Below, piece by piece: positions 21,280-31,264 of a stretch of DNA of 64,000 nt. The number at the start of each line of letters is the position of its first letter. Positions within the stretch are counted from its first letter, which is position 1. Source of the DNA: Citrobacter koseri (GTDB lineage: Bacteria; Pseudomonadota; Gammaproteobacteria; Enterobacterales; Enterobacteriaceae); the NCBI GenBank assembly GCA_900446925.1, contig UAVY01000002.1, forward strand, positions 1-64,000. Reading direction: 5' to 3'. The notes under the pieces were generated by a model, which saw only the letters and a list, made by a program, of their open reading frames with translations, had not been told where the DNA came from and did no database searches. Made by a program: the position numbers and the translations under genes.

Positions 21280-21905
21280 GCCTGCCCGGTGGCGCTTTGC
21301 TTACCGGGCCTACAAGATTCACTCCCGTAGGCCGGGTAAGGCGCTTGTGCCGCCATCCGGCGTCATGCCCGGTGGCGCTTTGCTTACCGGGCCGACAAAA
21401 CCTCTCTCCCGTAGGCCGGATAAGGCGCTTGCGCCGCCATCCGGCGTTATGCCCGGTGGCGCTTCGCTTACCGGGCCTACAAAATCCCTCTCTCGTAGGC
21501 CGGGTAAGGCGCTTGTGCCGCCATCCGTCGCCATGCCCGGTGGCGCTTTGCTTACCGGGCCTACAAAATCCCTCTCTCGTAGGCCGGGTAAGGCGCTTGC
21601 GCCGCCATCCGGCGTCATGCCCGGTGGCGCTTCGCTTACCGGGCCTACAAAATTCACTCCCGTAGGCCGGATAAGGCGCTTGCGCCGCCATCCGGCGTCA
21701 TGCCCGGTGGCGCTTTGCTTACCGGGCCGACAAAACCTCTCTCCCGTAGGCCGGATAAGGTGCTTGTGCCGCCATCCGGTGCCATGCCCGGTGGCGCTTC
21801 ACTTACCGGGCATACAAAACCTCTCTCCCGTAGGCCGGATAAGGTGCTTGTGCTGCCATCCGGTGCCATACCCGGTGGTGCTTCGCTTACCGGGCCTACA
21901 AAATC
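21280..21905. repeat. Large tandem BIME array (about 8 units of ~83 bp)
   Basis: Eight copies of the REP element cccggtggcgct(t/c)... begin near 21285, 21368, 21451, 21534, 21620, 21702, 21785 and 21869. They alternate with seven inverted copies of gtaggccggataaggcgctt, giving a regular period near 83 bp. Most units are almost identical, so the array has probably expanded recently by unequal recombination or slippage. It lies between convergent genes. Confidence 0.93.
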
Positions 21906-21919
21906 CCTCTCCTATCGGT

Positions 21920-21955
21920 AAAAAAAAGCCTCCGCTACGGGAGGCTTTTTGCTTC
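21920..21955. terminator. Terminator downstream of the P-type ATPase gene
   Basis: Inverted repeat AGCCTCCG...CGGGAGGCT between runs of A and T (21924-21952), able to act for the leftward ATPase transcript and for anything leaving the BIME array. Confidence 0.85.
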
Positions 21956-21970
21956 GCGGTGAACCGCTGG

Positions 21971-24643
21971 CTATTTCCGGCGGAATTTACGGGTGAGCGG
22001 TTTCTCTATCTCCACAATGCAGAACAGCACTGCGCCGATAGCGAAGGTTATGCCCCAGTAACGCAGCGGCAGCGCTTCTGTGCCAAACAGCATCTGCATG
22101 AAAGGCATATAGATAATCGCCATTTGTAACAGCAACAGAATGCCGCTGACCATCCAGATGCCTGTATTCATCAGCAGCCCGCGTCCCAGCGAGAAACCAT
22201 CCGAAACCCGACAGTTGAGCATATATACCCACTGTGCGGTGACCAGCGTCTGCAACAGCACGGTACGGATAAACTCCGGGCTGTGGCCGCGAGGCTGCAA
22301 CCAGGCTTCCAGCGCAAAGGCGCAGGCCGCAATTAACGTTCCGACAAAACCGACGCGCCAGATAGCAAAGGCATCCATGACGTTCTCATTACTCTGGCGT
22401 GGCGGGCGTCGCATGATGTTGCGCTCACCGGCTTCAAATGCCAGCCCGAACGACAGCGTGGCGGAGGTCGCCATGTTCATCCACAGAATCAGTACCGGCG
22501 TGAGCGGGATCAGGTTCCCAGCCAACAGGGCAATGATGATCAGCAGACCCTGTGCCAGGTTGGTGGGCATGATGAACAGAATCGTTTTCTTCAGGTTGTC
22601 GTAAACGCGACGCCCCTCCTGTACGGCGCTGGCGATGGTGGCGAAGTTGTCGTCCGTCAGTACCATGTCAGCGGCTTCTTTTGTCACTTCCGTGCCTTTG
22701 ATGCCCATTGCGATGCCGACGTCCGCCTGCTTCAGCGCGGGGGCGTCGTTGACTCCGTCGCCGGTCATACCGACAATCTCGCCTTTGTTTTGCAGCGCCT
22801 TCACCAGACGCAGTTTATGTTCAGGGCTGGTGCGGGCAAAGATGTCGTAGGTGACAGCGGCTTCAGCTAATGCCGCATCGTCCATCTGCTCCAGTTCGTA
22901 ACCCGTTACCGCGTGGGTGCTGTTATGAATCCCCCAGCATGCCGCCGATACTCATGGCCGTTTGCGGGTGATCGCCGGTGATCATCTTCACGCGAATCCC
23001 GCCTGCTGGCAGGCCTGGATTGCGTCAATGGCTTCTGGACGCGGCGGGTCCATCATGCCTGCGATGCCCAGGAAGATCAGGCCGTCATTCAGGCACTCAT
23101 GGGTGAGAGAGGCGGCTTCTGCACGCCCTGGCTTCCAGGCTGCCGCAACCATGCGCAGACCTTCTTTCGCATAGCGCGCGATCTCCGCTTCCCAGTGATT
23201 TTGCGTAAAGGCTTCAATACCGGTAGCGGTTTGCTGTAGCTGGCACAGTTTAAACAACACATCTGGCGCGCCGGTCACCAGTACGCGCTCTTCATTTCCA
23301 ATGCGATGGTGCGTCGCCATGTATTTGTACTGCGAATCGAACGGGATTTTGCTGCGCAGTTCAGTTTCAATGGCGGGAAGGCGTGCTTTTGCCGCCAGCA
23401 CTTTTAAGGCTCCTTCCGTTGGCCCGCCGGTGATGCCCCAGTGACCGTTTTCGTCCTGAATCAATTGGCTGTCATTACACAGGTCGATAGTGCGAAGGTA
23501 GTTCTCCAGCAGGCTGCCGGGCAGGATCTCTACCGCAGCGTCGCTCTCCTCAGTATGGATCTCGCCCATTGGCTCATAGCTGTTGCCCTGAACGCGGTAA
23601 TTTTTGTCCGCCGTAATAATGGCTTTTACCGTCATCTCATTCATGGTCAGGGTGCCCGTTTTATCGGAACAGATCACGGACATCGCACCCAGCGTCTCGA
23701 CCGTTGGCAGCTTGCGGATAATGGCGCGTTTGCGGGCCATCGTCTGTACGCCGAGCGACAGAATAATTGAGATGATCGCGGGCAGCCCTTCCGGCACGGC
23801 CGCGACGGCAAGGCTAATCAGAGAAAGCAGCAGTTCGCCCATCGGCATATCGCGCAGCAGCAGGCTGAACACAAATAGTCCTGCCATCATGGCGACGATA
23901 ATGGCGAAAATGGCTTTGCCGAGTTTATCCATCTGAACCAGCAGCGGGGTACGGTGCTTCTCAATGCCCGTCATCATCTGGTTGATGTGGCCGAGTTCAG
24001 TCTCTTCACCGGTGGCAATAACCACGCCCAGCCCGGCGCCTGCACTGATGGTGGTGCCGGAGAACAGCAGATTTTTACGATCGCCTAACGGCAGTTCGCC
24101 GGTAAGGGTGTCGGCTGTTTTATCGACAACGGTGGACTCACCCGTCAGGATGGCCTCTTCAACCCGTAGGTTATGGGCTTCCATAACGCGAAGATCTGCC
24201 GGGATGCGATCGCCTGCGCGCAGCACGACGATATCGCCCACCACCAGTTCGGTTGTGGGGACGGTTTCATGTTGACCGTTGCGGATAGCGACCGCTGAGT
24301 TCGACAGCATATTGCGGATGCTTTTCAGCGACTTTTCCGCGTTATTTTCCTGAATGTGGCCAATCAGCGCGTTGATAACGGCAACACCCAAAATGACGGC
24401 CGTATCCACCCAATGACCCATTACCGCAGTCAGCACCGCCGCAGCGATCAGGACATAAATCAGAACATCGTGGAAATGCGCCAGGAAGCGTAACCATGCC
24501 GGTTTGCCTGCTTTTTCTGGCAGCGCGTTAGGCCCATGCTGCGCGAGGCGCGCGCTGGCTTCATTTTGCGTCAGCCCGGAAGGCTGACTCTGCTTTTTTT
24601 CAAGTACCTCGTTAACAGATTGCTGGTACGGTTTTTTTTTCAA
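21971..24643 (-). CDS. Type II cation-transporting P-type ATPase, locally frameshifted
   Basis: About 890 aa, resembling SERCA/PMR1-type Ca2+ pumps. N-terminal cation-ATPase domain, TGES (167-170), PEGLPA in M4 (284-289), phosphorylation site DKTGT with Asp327, then TGDGVNDAPALK and six C-terminal membrane helices. The exact ion is not known; Ca2+, Mn2+ or Na+ are possible. Near 23000 one base is missing and near 22930 one G is extra, so only ~25 codons between are out of frame. The apparent start (TTG 24643) lies in a run of nine A; if the run were eight, an ATG at 24680 would read in frame (MPNKNRLHS...). Neither start has a strong RBS. Confidence 0.88.
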
Positions 24644-24882
24644 CGCATGGCGCAGAATGGAGACGATTTTTATTCGGCATTCTGGTCAATTTAAAATTCC
24701 TCGAAGTATAAAATGCATAATGTTTTGAATCGCGCTTATACTATTAAAATAAAGAGTCTGAATTATTGACATTAATCAATGGCGTTTCGTTAAAGATTAT
24801 TTTATCTTGATGGTTAGATAACGCTTGTAGCGTATATTTTCAGTGTTTTGATGGAAGTGTAAATTTAGTAAAGGAGGTAATT

Positions 24883-24993
24883 ATGTTAGGAATATATAGC
24901 GGTAGGCGATTGATGTTACTGGTTATTTTTGCAATCATCATCGCGGTAATTAGCGGGATTTCAACCTACGCTTTCGTTAAATATCTGGGTTGA
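24883..24993 (+). CDS. Unrecognised 36-aa membrane protein
   Basis: ORF MLGIYSGRRLMLLVIFAIII... ending FVKYLG, with an excellent ribosome-binding site (aaaggaggtaatt, 24870-24882, SD AGGAGG) 6 nt before ATG. It consists of a short basic N-terminus (RR) and one hydrophobic helix of about 20 residues (roughly 11-30), typical of enterobacterial small membrane proteins that modulate transporters. It is divergent from the P-type ATPase gene, so a partner role is possible but unproven. I do not recognise a family. Confidence 0.68.
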   Translation: MLGIYSGRRLMLLVIFAIIIAVISGISTYAFVKYLG

Positions 24994-25087
24994 AAAACAC
25001 TAAATATAGTGTTCCTTACATAACTTTTAAATATTTAAGGTTAATGACAGAGAATAAAGATAAAGGGCATAAGAATATATTTTTGAT

Positions 25088-25117
25088 GAGCAGTCTGACA
25101 GGATGAACAGACTGCTC
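25088..25117. other. Strong hairpin between the small ORF and fecE
   Basis: A perfect 10-bp stem GAGCAGTCTG / CAGACTGCTC with a 10-nt loop lies between convergent genes. No T-run follows on either strand, so a classical terminator is not certain. Confidence 0.5.
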
Positions 25118-25144
25118 TGGACAGGTAAAAATATGGCTAGCAGA

Positions 25145-25912
25145 CTAACGAATAATACACATTGGTTTTCCTGTCAGCGGTTCAGGGTGAATTTCCGCAT
25201 CAACCTGAAATACCTTGCGTAATAATTCTGGTTGCATCACATCAACAGGTTGCCCTTGCGCAATCACATTCCCCTGCGCCAGCACGACAAGATGATCGCA
25301 ATAGCGACTTGCCTGATTCAGGTCGTGCAGTACCGTCACGACCGTTTTTCCCGCCTGTTTTAGCATCTGCATGAGCGCCATCAACTCCACCTGATGATTA
25401 ATGTCGAGCCAGGTGGTGGGTTCATCCAGTAATACAATAGGCGTATCCTGCGCTAACACCATCGCCAGAAACACGCGCTGCCGCTGACCGCCGGACAGCT
25501 CCGTCAGCCGCCTGTCTGCCAGCGCGTCAGTGTGCGTCTGCGCCATTGCCCGGTTGACATGCTGATGGTCGTCGCGAGAAAGCCGCCCCCACAGCGGCAG
25601 CCACGGGCTGCGGCCATAGCTGACCAGTTCCCGCACGGTGATCCCTTCCGGCGTCATGTGCTGTTGCGGCAGTAGCGCCAGGTGACGCGAAAGCGCGCGG
25701 GGTGAGAAGGCCGACAGTGGCTTACCCGCAATGTGCAAGGTGCCGGATTGCGGTATGAGCAGGCGGGCAAGGCATTTCAGCAGCGTCGATTTGCCGCAGC
25801 CATTAGGCCCCAGTAATGCGGTGATCTGCCCGGCGGGTAGCGTAACCGACAGGCCGTCAAGAATGCGTTTATCACCGTATCCGGCAGTCAGGTTTTCACA
25901 TCTGATATCCAT
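25145..25912 (-). CDS. fecE: Ferric citrate ABC transporter, ATPase FecE
   Basis: ATP-binding subunit (255 aa) of the inner-membrane iron(III)-dicitrate importer. Walker A LGPNGCGKSTL, ABC signature LSGGQRQRVFLAM and Walker B IVLLDEPTTWLD are visible. It is the last gene of fecABCDE, and its start follows directly on the fecD stop (25913-25915). Intact and E. coli-like in length. Confidence 0.96.
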   Translation of the reverse strand: MDIRCENLTAGYGDKRILDGLSVTLPAGQITALLGPNGCGKSTLLKCLARLLIPQSGTLHIAGKPLSAFSPRALSRHLALLPQQHMTPEGITVRELVSYGRSPWLPLWGRLSRDDHQHVNRAMAQTHTDALADRRLTELSGGQRQRVFLAMVLAQDTPIVLLDEPTTWLDINHQVELMALMQMLKQAGKTVVTVLHDLNQASRYCDHLVVLAQGNVIAQGQPVDVMQPELLRKVFQVDAEIHPEPLTGKPMCIIR

Positions 25913-26869
25913 TTAGCGCATCCTCACAAGCAACCAGATGAACCACGGCGCGCCGATAATGGCGGTGAGCATGCCTGCCGGAAGCTCCGTGGGAGGGTTA
26001 ATGATCCTTGCCAGCAAATCGGCCAGCGTTAAGACAAATGCGCCGATTAGCGCAGCGCCGGGCAGCAGCCAGTGATGGCGCCCTCCCAGCAGGCGTCGGG
26101 TCAGGTGGGGCACGACCAGGCTGACGAAAGCTATCGGCCCGCAAACTGCCACGCTGGTGGCTGCCAGCGCGACGGCGAGGAGCAATCCCTGGCGCTGCAT
26201 CCGACTGACCGGGACGCCGAGCGTGCTGGCGCGATCATCGCCCAGCGCCAGCAGATCCAGATCGCGGCAAAACCAGGCGCTGAGTGGAATAAGCGCCAGC
26301 ATTACCGGCAGCGCCACATACACAAACGACCAGCCGCGTCCCCATAAACTGCCGGTCAGCCACAGTAGCGCGTTGTTAACGTCCTGCGGGTGGGAGAGCA
26401 TCAGGTAATCCGTCAGGCTGGCCCAGGTTGCCGACAACGCCACGCCGATTAACGCCAGGCGCAGGGGGGAGGAGCGACCCGCAATCGCACGCAGCAAGAT
26501 CAGCGCACAAAGCCCGCCCACAAATGCCAGCAGCGGCAGCCAGACGACCGACAGCGATGGCAGCAGCATGAGTGCGCTTACCGTCGCCAGACTGGCGGCA
26601 TGGTTCACCCCTAAAATATCCGGCGAGGCCAGCGGATTACGCACGATGCCTTGCACCAGTACGCCGGAAATCGCCAGGGCGGCGCCGACGAATATCGCCA
26701 GCAGCAGTCGCGGCAGACGATACTGGGTCAGAACATAGTGGTGCTCGTGACCGGTATGCCAGCCATCGATCAGCGCGGACCAGGGCAGGGGAACCACGCC
26801 CAGACGCAATGACAGCAGCGCGGTGATGCTCAGCAGGAGCAACGTGATGAGCAGAATAAAGGCTTTCAT
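25913..26869 (-). CDS. fecD: Ferric citrate ABC transporter, permease FecD
   Basis: FecCD/BtuC-type permease of 318 aa with about nine membrane helices; it ends LTAIIGAPWFIWLLVRMR as in E. coli FecD. I chose the ATG at 26867-26869 (MKAFILLITLLLL) over a longer in-frame extension because it overlaps the fecC stop by 4 bp (ATGA) and matches the family start. FecC and FecD form the membrane channel. Confidence 0.95.
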   Translation of the reverse strand: MKAFILLITLLLLSITALLSLRLGVVPLPWSALIDGWHTGHEHHYVLTQYRLPRLLLAIFVGAALAISGVLVQGIVRNPLASPDILGVNHAASLATVSALMLLPSLSVVWLPLLAFVGGLCALILLRAIAGRSSPLRLALIGVALSATWASLTDYLMLSHPQDVNNALLWLTGSLWGRGWSFVYVALPVMLALIPLSAWFCRDLDLLALGDDRASTLGVPVSRMQRQGLLLAVALAATSVAVCGPIAFVSLVVPHLTRRLLGGRHHWLLPGAALIGAFVLTLADLLARIINPPTELPAGMLTAIIGAPWFIWLLVRMR

Positions 26870-27851
26870 CCACGCCTCCTTGCCAGCCAGACAAAACACG
26901 GCGCGCCAATCAGCGCCAGCACTGCGCCTGCCGGAAGCTCGCCCGGCCAGGCCAGCGCTCGCGCCAGAATATCCGCCAGCAGCATAAACGTTGCGCCCAT
27001 CAGCAGGCTCATCGGCAGCAACTTACGCTGGTCGTGACCTGACCACGCCCTGGCCAGATGCGGCATTAACAGGCCGATAAACGCCACCGGCCCCGCCACG
27101 CTGACGCAGCGCCGACCAGCACCAGCACGCCGATATTGACGGTAAGCCGCAGCCGAAACAGGTTTACGCCGAGCGTGTGTGCGGCGACATCGCTGACGTT
27201 GAGCAGATTAAGGGCGTTCGCCAGCAGCAGCATGACGGGAATAATCACCAGAACAAAAGGAAAGAGCTGCCAGAACTCGGCCCAGCGCACATGGGCAATA
27301 CCGCCCGCCAGCCATGAAAAAATGCCGTAAGCGTGGTCTTCCGCCAATAGCAGCGTGATACGGGTCAGCGCCATACACAGCGCGGAGAGCGCGATTCCGG
27401 CGAGAATCAGTTTGTTGCGGTCGGGCTCCTGTCGCCAGCCGCCGCCAGCCAGCATCACCAGAAGCCAGGCGAGGCCTCCGCCTGCGGCGGCGATAAACGC
27501 GATGGAATACCCGCTGAGCAACATGGGGCTGAATGCGCTGGTTAACGCTATCGCCAGTGCCGCACCGCTATTAATGCCGGTCAGAGAAGGGGAGGCCAGT
27601 GGGTTATGGGTCAGGGTTTGCAGCAATGTTCCCGCCAGGGCAAGGCTGGCGCCAATCAGCAATGCCACCAGGCTGCGCGGCAGACGTAAATTACGCACCA
27701 ACGCCTCCGAAAGCGGAGGCGTTGAAGAAGGAAACAGGGCATGCAGAGCACTGACGGGTGAAATCGGGATCGCCGAGTAGCAGAACAGGCTCAGCCAGAA
27801 CGCAGCCAGGAGCGCCAGTATGGGTGCTCCCCAAATGATCAATGTCCTCAT
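26866..27851 (-). CDS. fecC: Ferric citrate ABC transporter, permease FecC, one frameshift
   Basis: FecCD-family permease, about 328 aa. The first ~250 residues (MRTLIIWGAPILALLAAFWLS...) and the last ~77 (AGPVAFIGLLMPHLARAWSG ... CFVWLARRRG) are in different frames. One base is missing near 27108 (ggcgcctgcgtc read as ggcgctgcgtc); restoring it gives GACVSVAGPVAFIG, the conserved gate loop. This is one of the few deletions, as opposed to insertions, in the window. The start overlaps the fecB stop. Confidence 0.93.
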
Positions 27852-28756
27852 TGCGTGGTATCAGGCGTCTGGTGATGAAAGATTTTCACCGTATCGCCGG
27901 CAATGCGTTCCGCAGCGAAAATCCCGCGCATCCGCGCCCAGCTGTTGCTGTCGACAGCGGCAACCTGGTGGTGTTGCGACGCCTGGAGCATGGACCACAA
28001 CGTATCCTGCTGCCAGCGTTTAACGATGCTCTCCTGGCGGTAGTGTGCGACAATCAGCCACTGCGGATCGAGCGCCAGTAGCCGCTCCAGATTAATCGTG
28101 GTCATTGGCGCAGAGTTGATTGCCTCCGGCACGCGCAGACCCAGCGCAGCGAGCACGCCGCCCGTATACGATTCGCGGCTGTGCAGATTAAACTGCTGTT
28201 CGCGTGAGGTGCCGAATACCACGCTGGCCCCTTTCGGCAAGTGGGCGGCAAACGCGCGCATACGTTCCCGATGCAACGTCAGCCGTTTTTGCATTTCCGC
28301 ATCTTTACCTGATACTTTCCCGATGATCGCGGCGGATTGCAGATTTTCAGCGTACGTTTCATTGCGGGATTTGAGCAACAACACGGGGGCGATCTCTTGC
28401 AGCGCGGCGTAAATCCCTGCGTGGCGGCTGCTGTCAGCGATAATCAGGTCAGGCTTTAGCGCGCCGATCGCCTCAAGGCTCGGCTGAGCGCGGGTGCCGA
28501 CGGGCTGCCATTGCCCAATAATCTGGCGCACTTCCGGCAGCAGACGCGTGGGATCGTTGTCATCGGCGATCCCCACCGGACTGACGTTCACCGCCGCCAG
28601 CGCATCGGCAAACGACAGTTCCAGTACGACAATCCGTTGCGGTGTTTTATTCAGGGTAAAGGCGCCGTGTTCATCCTGCACCGTCACAGCAAAAACCGGC
28701 GCTGCCAGGACGATCAGGCTGAAAAAATAAACGCGAATAAAAGCAAACATAGTCAA
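27848..28756 (-). CDS. fecB: Periplasmic ferric citrate-binding protein FecB
   Basis: Class III substrate-binding protein (302 aa) that carries iron(III)-dicitrate from FecA to FecCD. An N-terminal signal peptide of ~23 residues ends near VFAVTVQDEHG. The TroA/FhuD-type two-lobe fold is joined by a long helix, and the conserved motif PQRIVVLELSFADAL is present. Separated from fecA by a BIME. Intact. Confidence 0.95.
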   Translation of the reverse strand: MTMFAFIRVYFFSLIVLAAPVFAVTVQDEHGAFTLNKTPQRIVVLELSFADALAAVNVSPVGIADDNDPTRLLPEVRQIIGQWQPVGTRAQPSLEAIGALKPDLIIADSSRHAGIYAALQEIAPVLLLKSRNETYAENLQSAAIIGKVSGKDAEMQKRLTLHRERMRAFAAHLPKGASVVFGTSREQQFNLHSRESYTGGVLAALGLRVPEAINSAPMTTINLERLLALDPQWLIVAHYRQESIVKRWQQDTLWSMLQASQHHQVAAVDSNSWARMRGIFAAERIAGDTVKIFHHQTPDTTQ

Positions 28757-28757
28757 C

Positions 28758-28848
28758 TCCGGTTACCGGATGGCGCTGCGCTTACCTGGCCTACGTCACT
28801 CTGTAGGCCGGGTAAGGCATTTACGCCGCCACCCGGCAACAAATGAAC
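28758..28848. repeat. BIME between fecA and fecB
   Basis: Inverted REPs gttaccggatggcgctgcgc and gtaggccgggtaaggcatttacgccgccacccggc inside the fec operon. In other operons such elements help retain the upstream (here fecA) part of the mRNA. Confidence 0.8.
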
Positions 28849-28850
28849 AA

Positions 28851-31170
28851 TCAGAACTTCAGTGACCCTTGCAGGTACAGCGTTCGTGGCTGTCCGGCAT
28901 AGATGCCTTTGTTGTTGTCGTCATACGAGCGGGTGTAATACTCGTGGTCGAAGATATTCTTCACACCAAACGCCAGGTTCAGGTTGGCCATCTCGGGGCC
29001 GAAGTCATACGCCACGCGCGCGCCCCACAACATGTAACCCGGAATACGCCCGGTGCTGCCGTCCGCGCTCTCTTTCCTGGTATTGACGTTGTCGGCAAAC
29101 TGGCTGGACTGGAAATCGCTGTTCAGGTTGAACGTCCAGTTGCCGGGTTTGTAATCCACGCCCAGCGTCCCTTTATGCTTTGGTGAGAACGGCACCTGAT
29201 TGCCGTAAGTGTCGCCTTTTTCGCGAATTTCGGCGTTAACGTACGCGTAGTTAGCGTAAACGGCGACATTTTCCAGCGTGGGCGTCATATCGCCGAGATC
29301 GTAACGTACCTGCGTTTCCAGCCCGGTATGACGGGTTTTGCCACGGGCGGTGACCGTATCGTTAGTCTGGTTGGAGTCGTACTGATTATTAAAGTTAATC
29401 AGGAACAGCCCCATTTCCGCCGTCAGCGCGCCGTTGTCGAATCGGGTTCCGACTTCCCAGGTTCGCGCTTTTTCCGGTTCCACATTGCCGCTTTGCACAG
29501 CTTTGCCAATTTGACTGTACTGTACGGTGCCGAACGAGCCTTCAGTGTTGGCATAAAGATTCCAGCTGTCAGTGAGGTGGTAGAGGACGTTAAGCGCCGG
29601 AAGCGGGGCGTTGTAGCTCACCTCTTCGTGCGTACCTTTAACGTTGTTGTCCTGGTAGGATTCAATGTGCTCAAAACGCATACCTGGCGTAATGGTCCAG
29701 TTGCCGATATCAATTTTGTCATCGAGATACCAGGCGTGAGCTTCGGTCCCTGAACGCGTATCACGGTCATAAGGGCTGGATGTTGACGGCAACTGACCGC
29801 TGGTGGTTGCGGTGTAGTAACGCATTTCATGCGTGGATTCATTGACATAGCGATAGCCTACGCCGACTTCATGCGCAGACGGGCCAATCATAAAGCTCTG
29901 GCTGTAGCGCGGTTCAATGCCGCGAACCCAGTAGTAGCGCGGTGATAGCGTAATGCGTTTTCCTTGCTCTAAATAACCGCTGCGCAGGGTGCGGGTGTAG
30001 AAACCCTGAACATTGAATTTGTGCTGGCTGTCGGGTTGGTATTGATATCCCAGACTGGCAAGCTGGCGGCGGCCCCAGAAGCTGTCATACGGGCGCGTGG
30101 ACTGCCAGCGATCGGCGTCGTAGTCGGCGCGGGACAGGCCGCCGGGCATATCGGCGTGACCGTCATAGTATTGCAGCAGGCTATTGAAGGTGTGTACCTC
30201 GTCAGGCGCATATTTGCTTTTCAGCATCACGTCGTCGATACGGGTGTTGCTGTGTTCGCGCCAGTCGCTGCCGCGCGTGCCGGAGTAGAGCAGGGCCGTG
30301 CCGAAACCGTTATCCGCCGTTCCGCCTACCATCAGGTTGTGCGTCTCTTTTGGATTGTTTTGCGACGAGGTGGGGCTGAGTTGCCCTTCAACGCCGGCTT
30401 CAATACCGAAATCCTGCGGAATCGCGCGGGTCACGAAGTTCACCACGCCGCCCACGCTTTGCGGCCCATAGCGCACCGCGCCGCCGCCGCGCACCACGTC
30501 AACGGCATCCATATTGCCCAGAGAGACCGGCGCGAGCGACAGCTGCGGCTGACCGTATGGCGCAAAAGGCACGGGGATGCCGTCCATCAATACCGTCGAG
30601 GCGGCTGGCCAGGCGTGGGTTAAGGCCGCGAATACCGAAGTTCATCGCCAGATCATGGCTGCCGGTGCCGTTGTTTTCCGGGGCGTTGACGCCGGGGATA
30701 CGGTTCAACGCTTCGCGCATGGTCGTCGCGCCGGTTTTGGTGAAATCATCCCGACGGATAACGTCACGCGCGCCGGCATGTTCGAACACGTCGTTTTCCC
30801 GGGCTTCACCCAGCCAGTCGCCGACTACGGTCAACGAGTCCTCGCTGGCAACCGGGGCGGCTTCCAGCGTCCAGGTGTTATCGCCTAACGATTTTTCCTG
30901 TAGGCCGCTCCCCTTTAGCAGCGTGCGCAGGCCATCTTCAAGCGCGTAGTCGCCGTGCAGTCCGTCGCTGTGTTTGCCCCGCGTGAGCGAAGCATCCACT
31001 GACATAATAATGCCGCTGCGGGCAGCGTATTGATTAAGTGCTTTGTCTAAGTCTCCGGCGGCAATATCGAACTGCGTGGCAAATGCAGGCAGTGAAGCCA
31101 GTCCGGCAAGCGGAAGCAGGCTTAAACGAATCGCCATCACCAGAGGTGCTGTGTTATGAAAGGCCATCAC
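28851..31170 (-). CDS. fecA: TonB-dependent ferric citrate receptor FecA, one frameshift
   Basis: Outer-membrane receptor of about 774 aa that both imports iron(III)-dicitrate and signals to FecR. After the signal peptide (ends PAFA), the extra N-terminal signalling (STN) domain covers roughly residues 33-110 ([20 protein letters not shown]). The TonB box (DSLTVVGDW), plug and 22-strand barrel follow, ending LYLQGSLKF. One extra C near 30600 (agccgctcgacg read as agccgcctcgacg) splits the gene in the plug; corrected, it reads [20 protein letters not shown] as in E. coli. Confidence 0.95.
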
Positions 31171-31234
31171 GTCTCCATCATCATTTCTTTATTTGTATTC
31201 AGTTATGAAGTCGAACGAGCGGGGCAAAAGGGAC

Positions 31235-31262
31235 AATAAAAATGATAATTTTTTTCGTTATC
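31235..31262 (-). promoter_or_regulatory. AT-rich Fur-like sequence upstream of fecA
   Basis: aaaatgataattttttt followed by cgttatcg resembles part of a Fur box (GATAATGATAATCATTATC) and lies in the fecR-fecA intergenic region, where the FecI-dependent fecA promoter must be. The match is partial. Confidence 0.35.
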
Positions 31263-31264
31263 GT

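Noticed and set aside
21280..21905. CRISPR array
   Set aside because: The spacing is regular, but both the unit and the 'spacers' are repeated; each unit is an inverted REP pair with no unique spacers, and no cas gene is near.
21297..22129. Open reading frames of 70-260 codons across the BIME array on both strands
   Set aside because: They arise from the repeat period and GC-rich palindromes; the deduced peptides are reiterations of PGGALLTGPTK-like text with no RBS and extend into the antisense of the ATPase gene.
25088..25117. Factor-independent terminator for fecE or the small ORF
   Set aside because: The stem is strong, but no T-run follows on either strand; kept only as a hairpin of unknown role.
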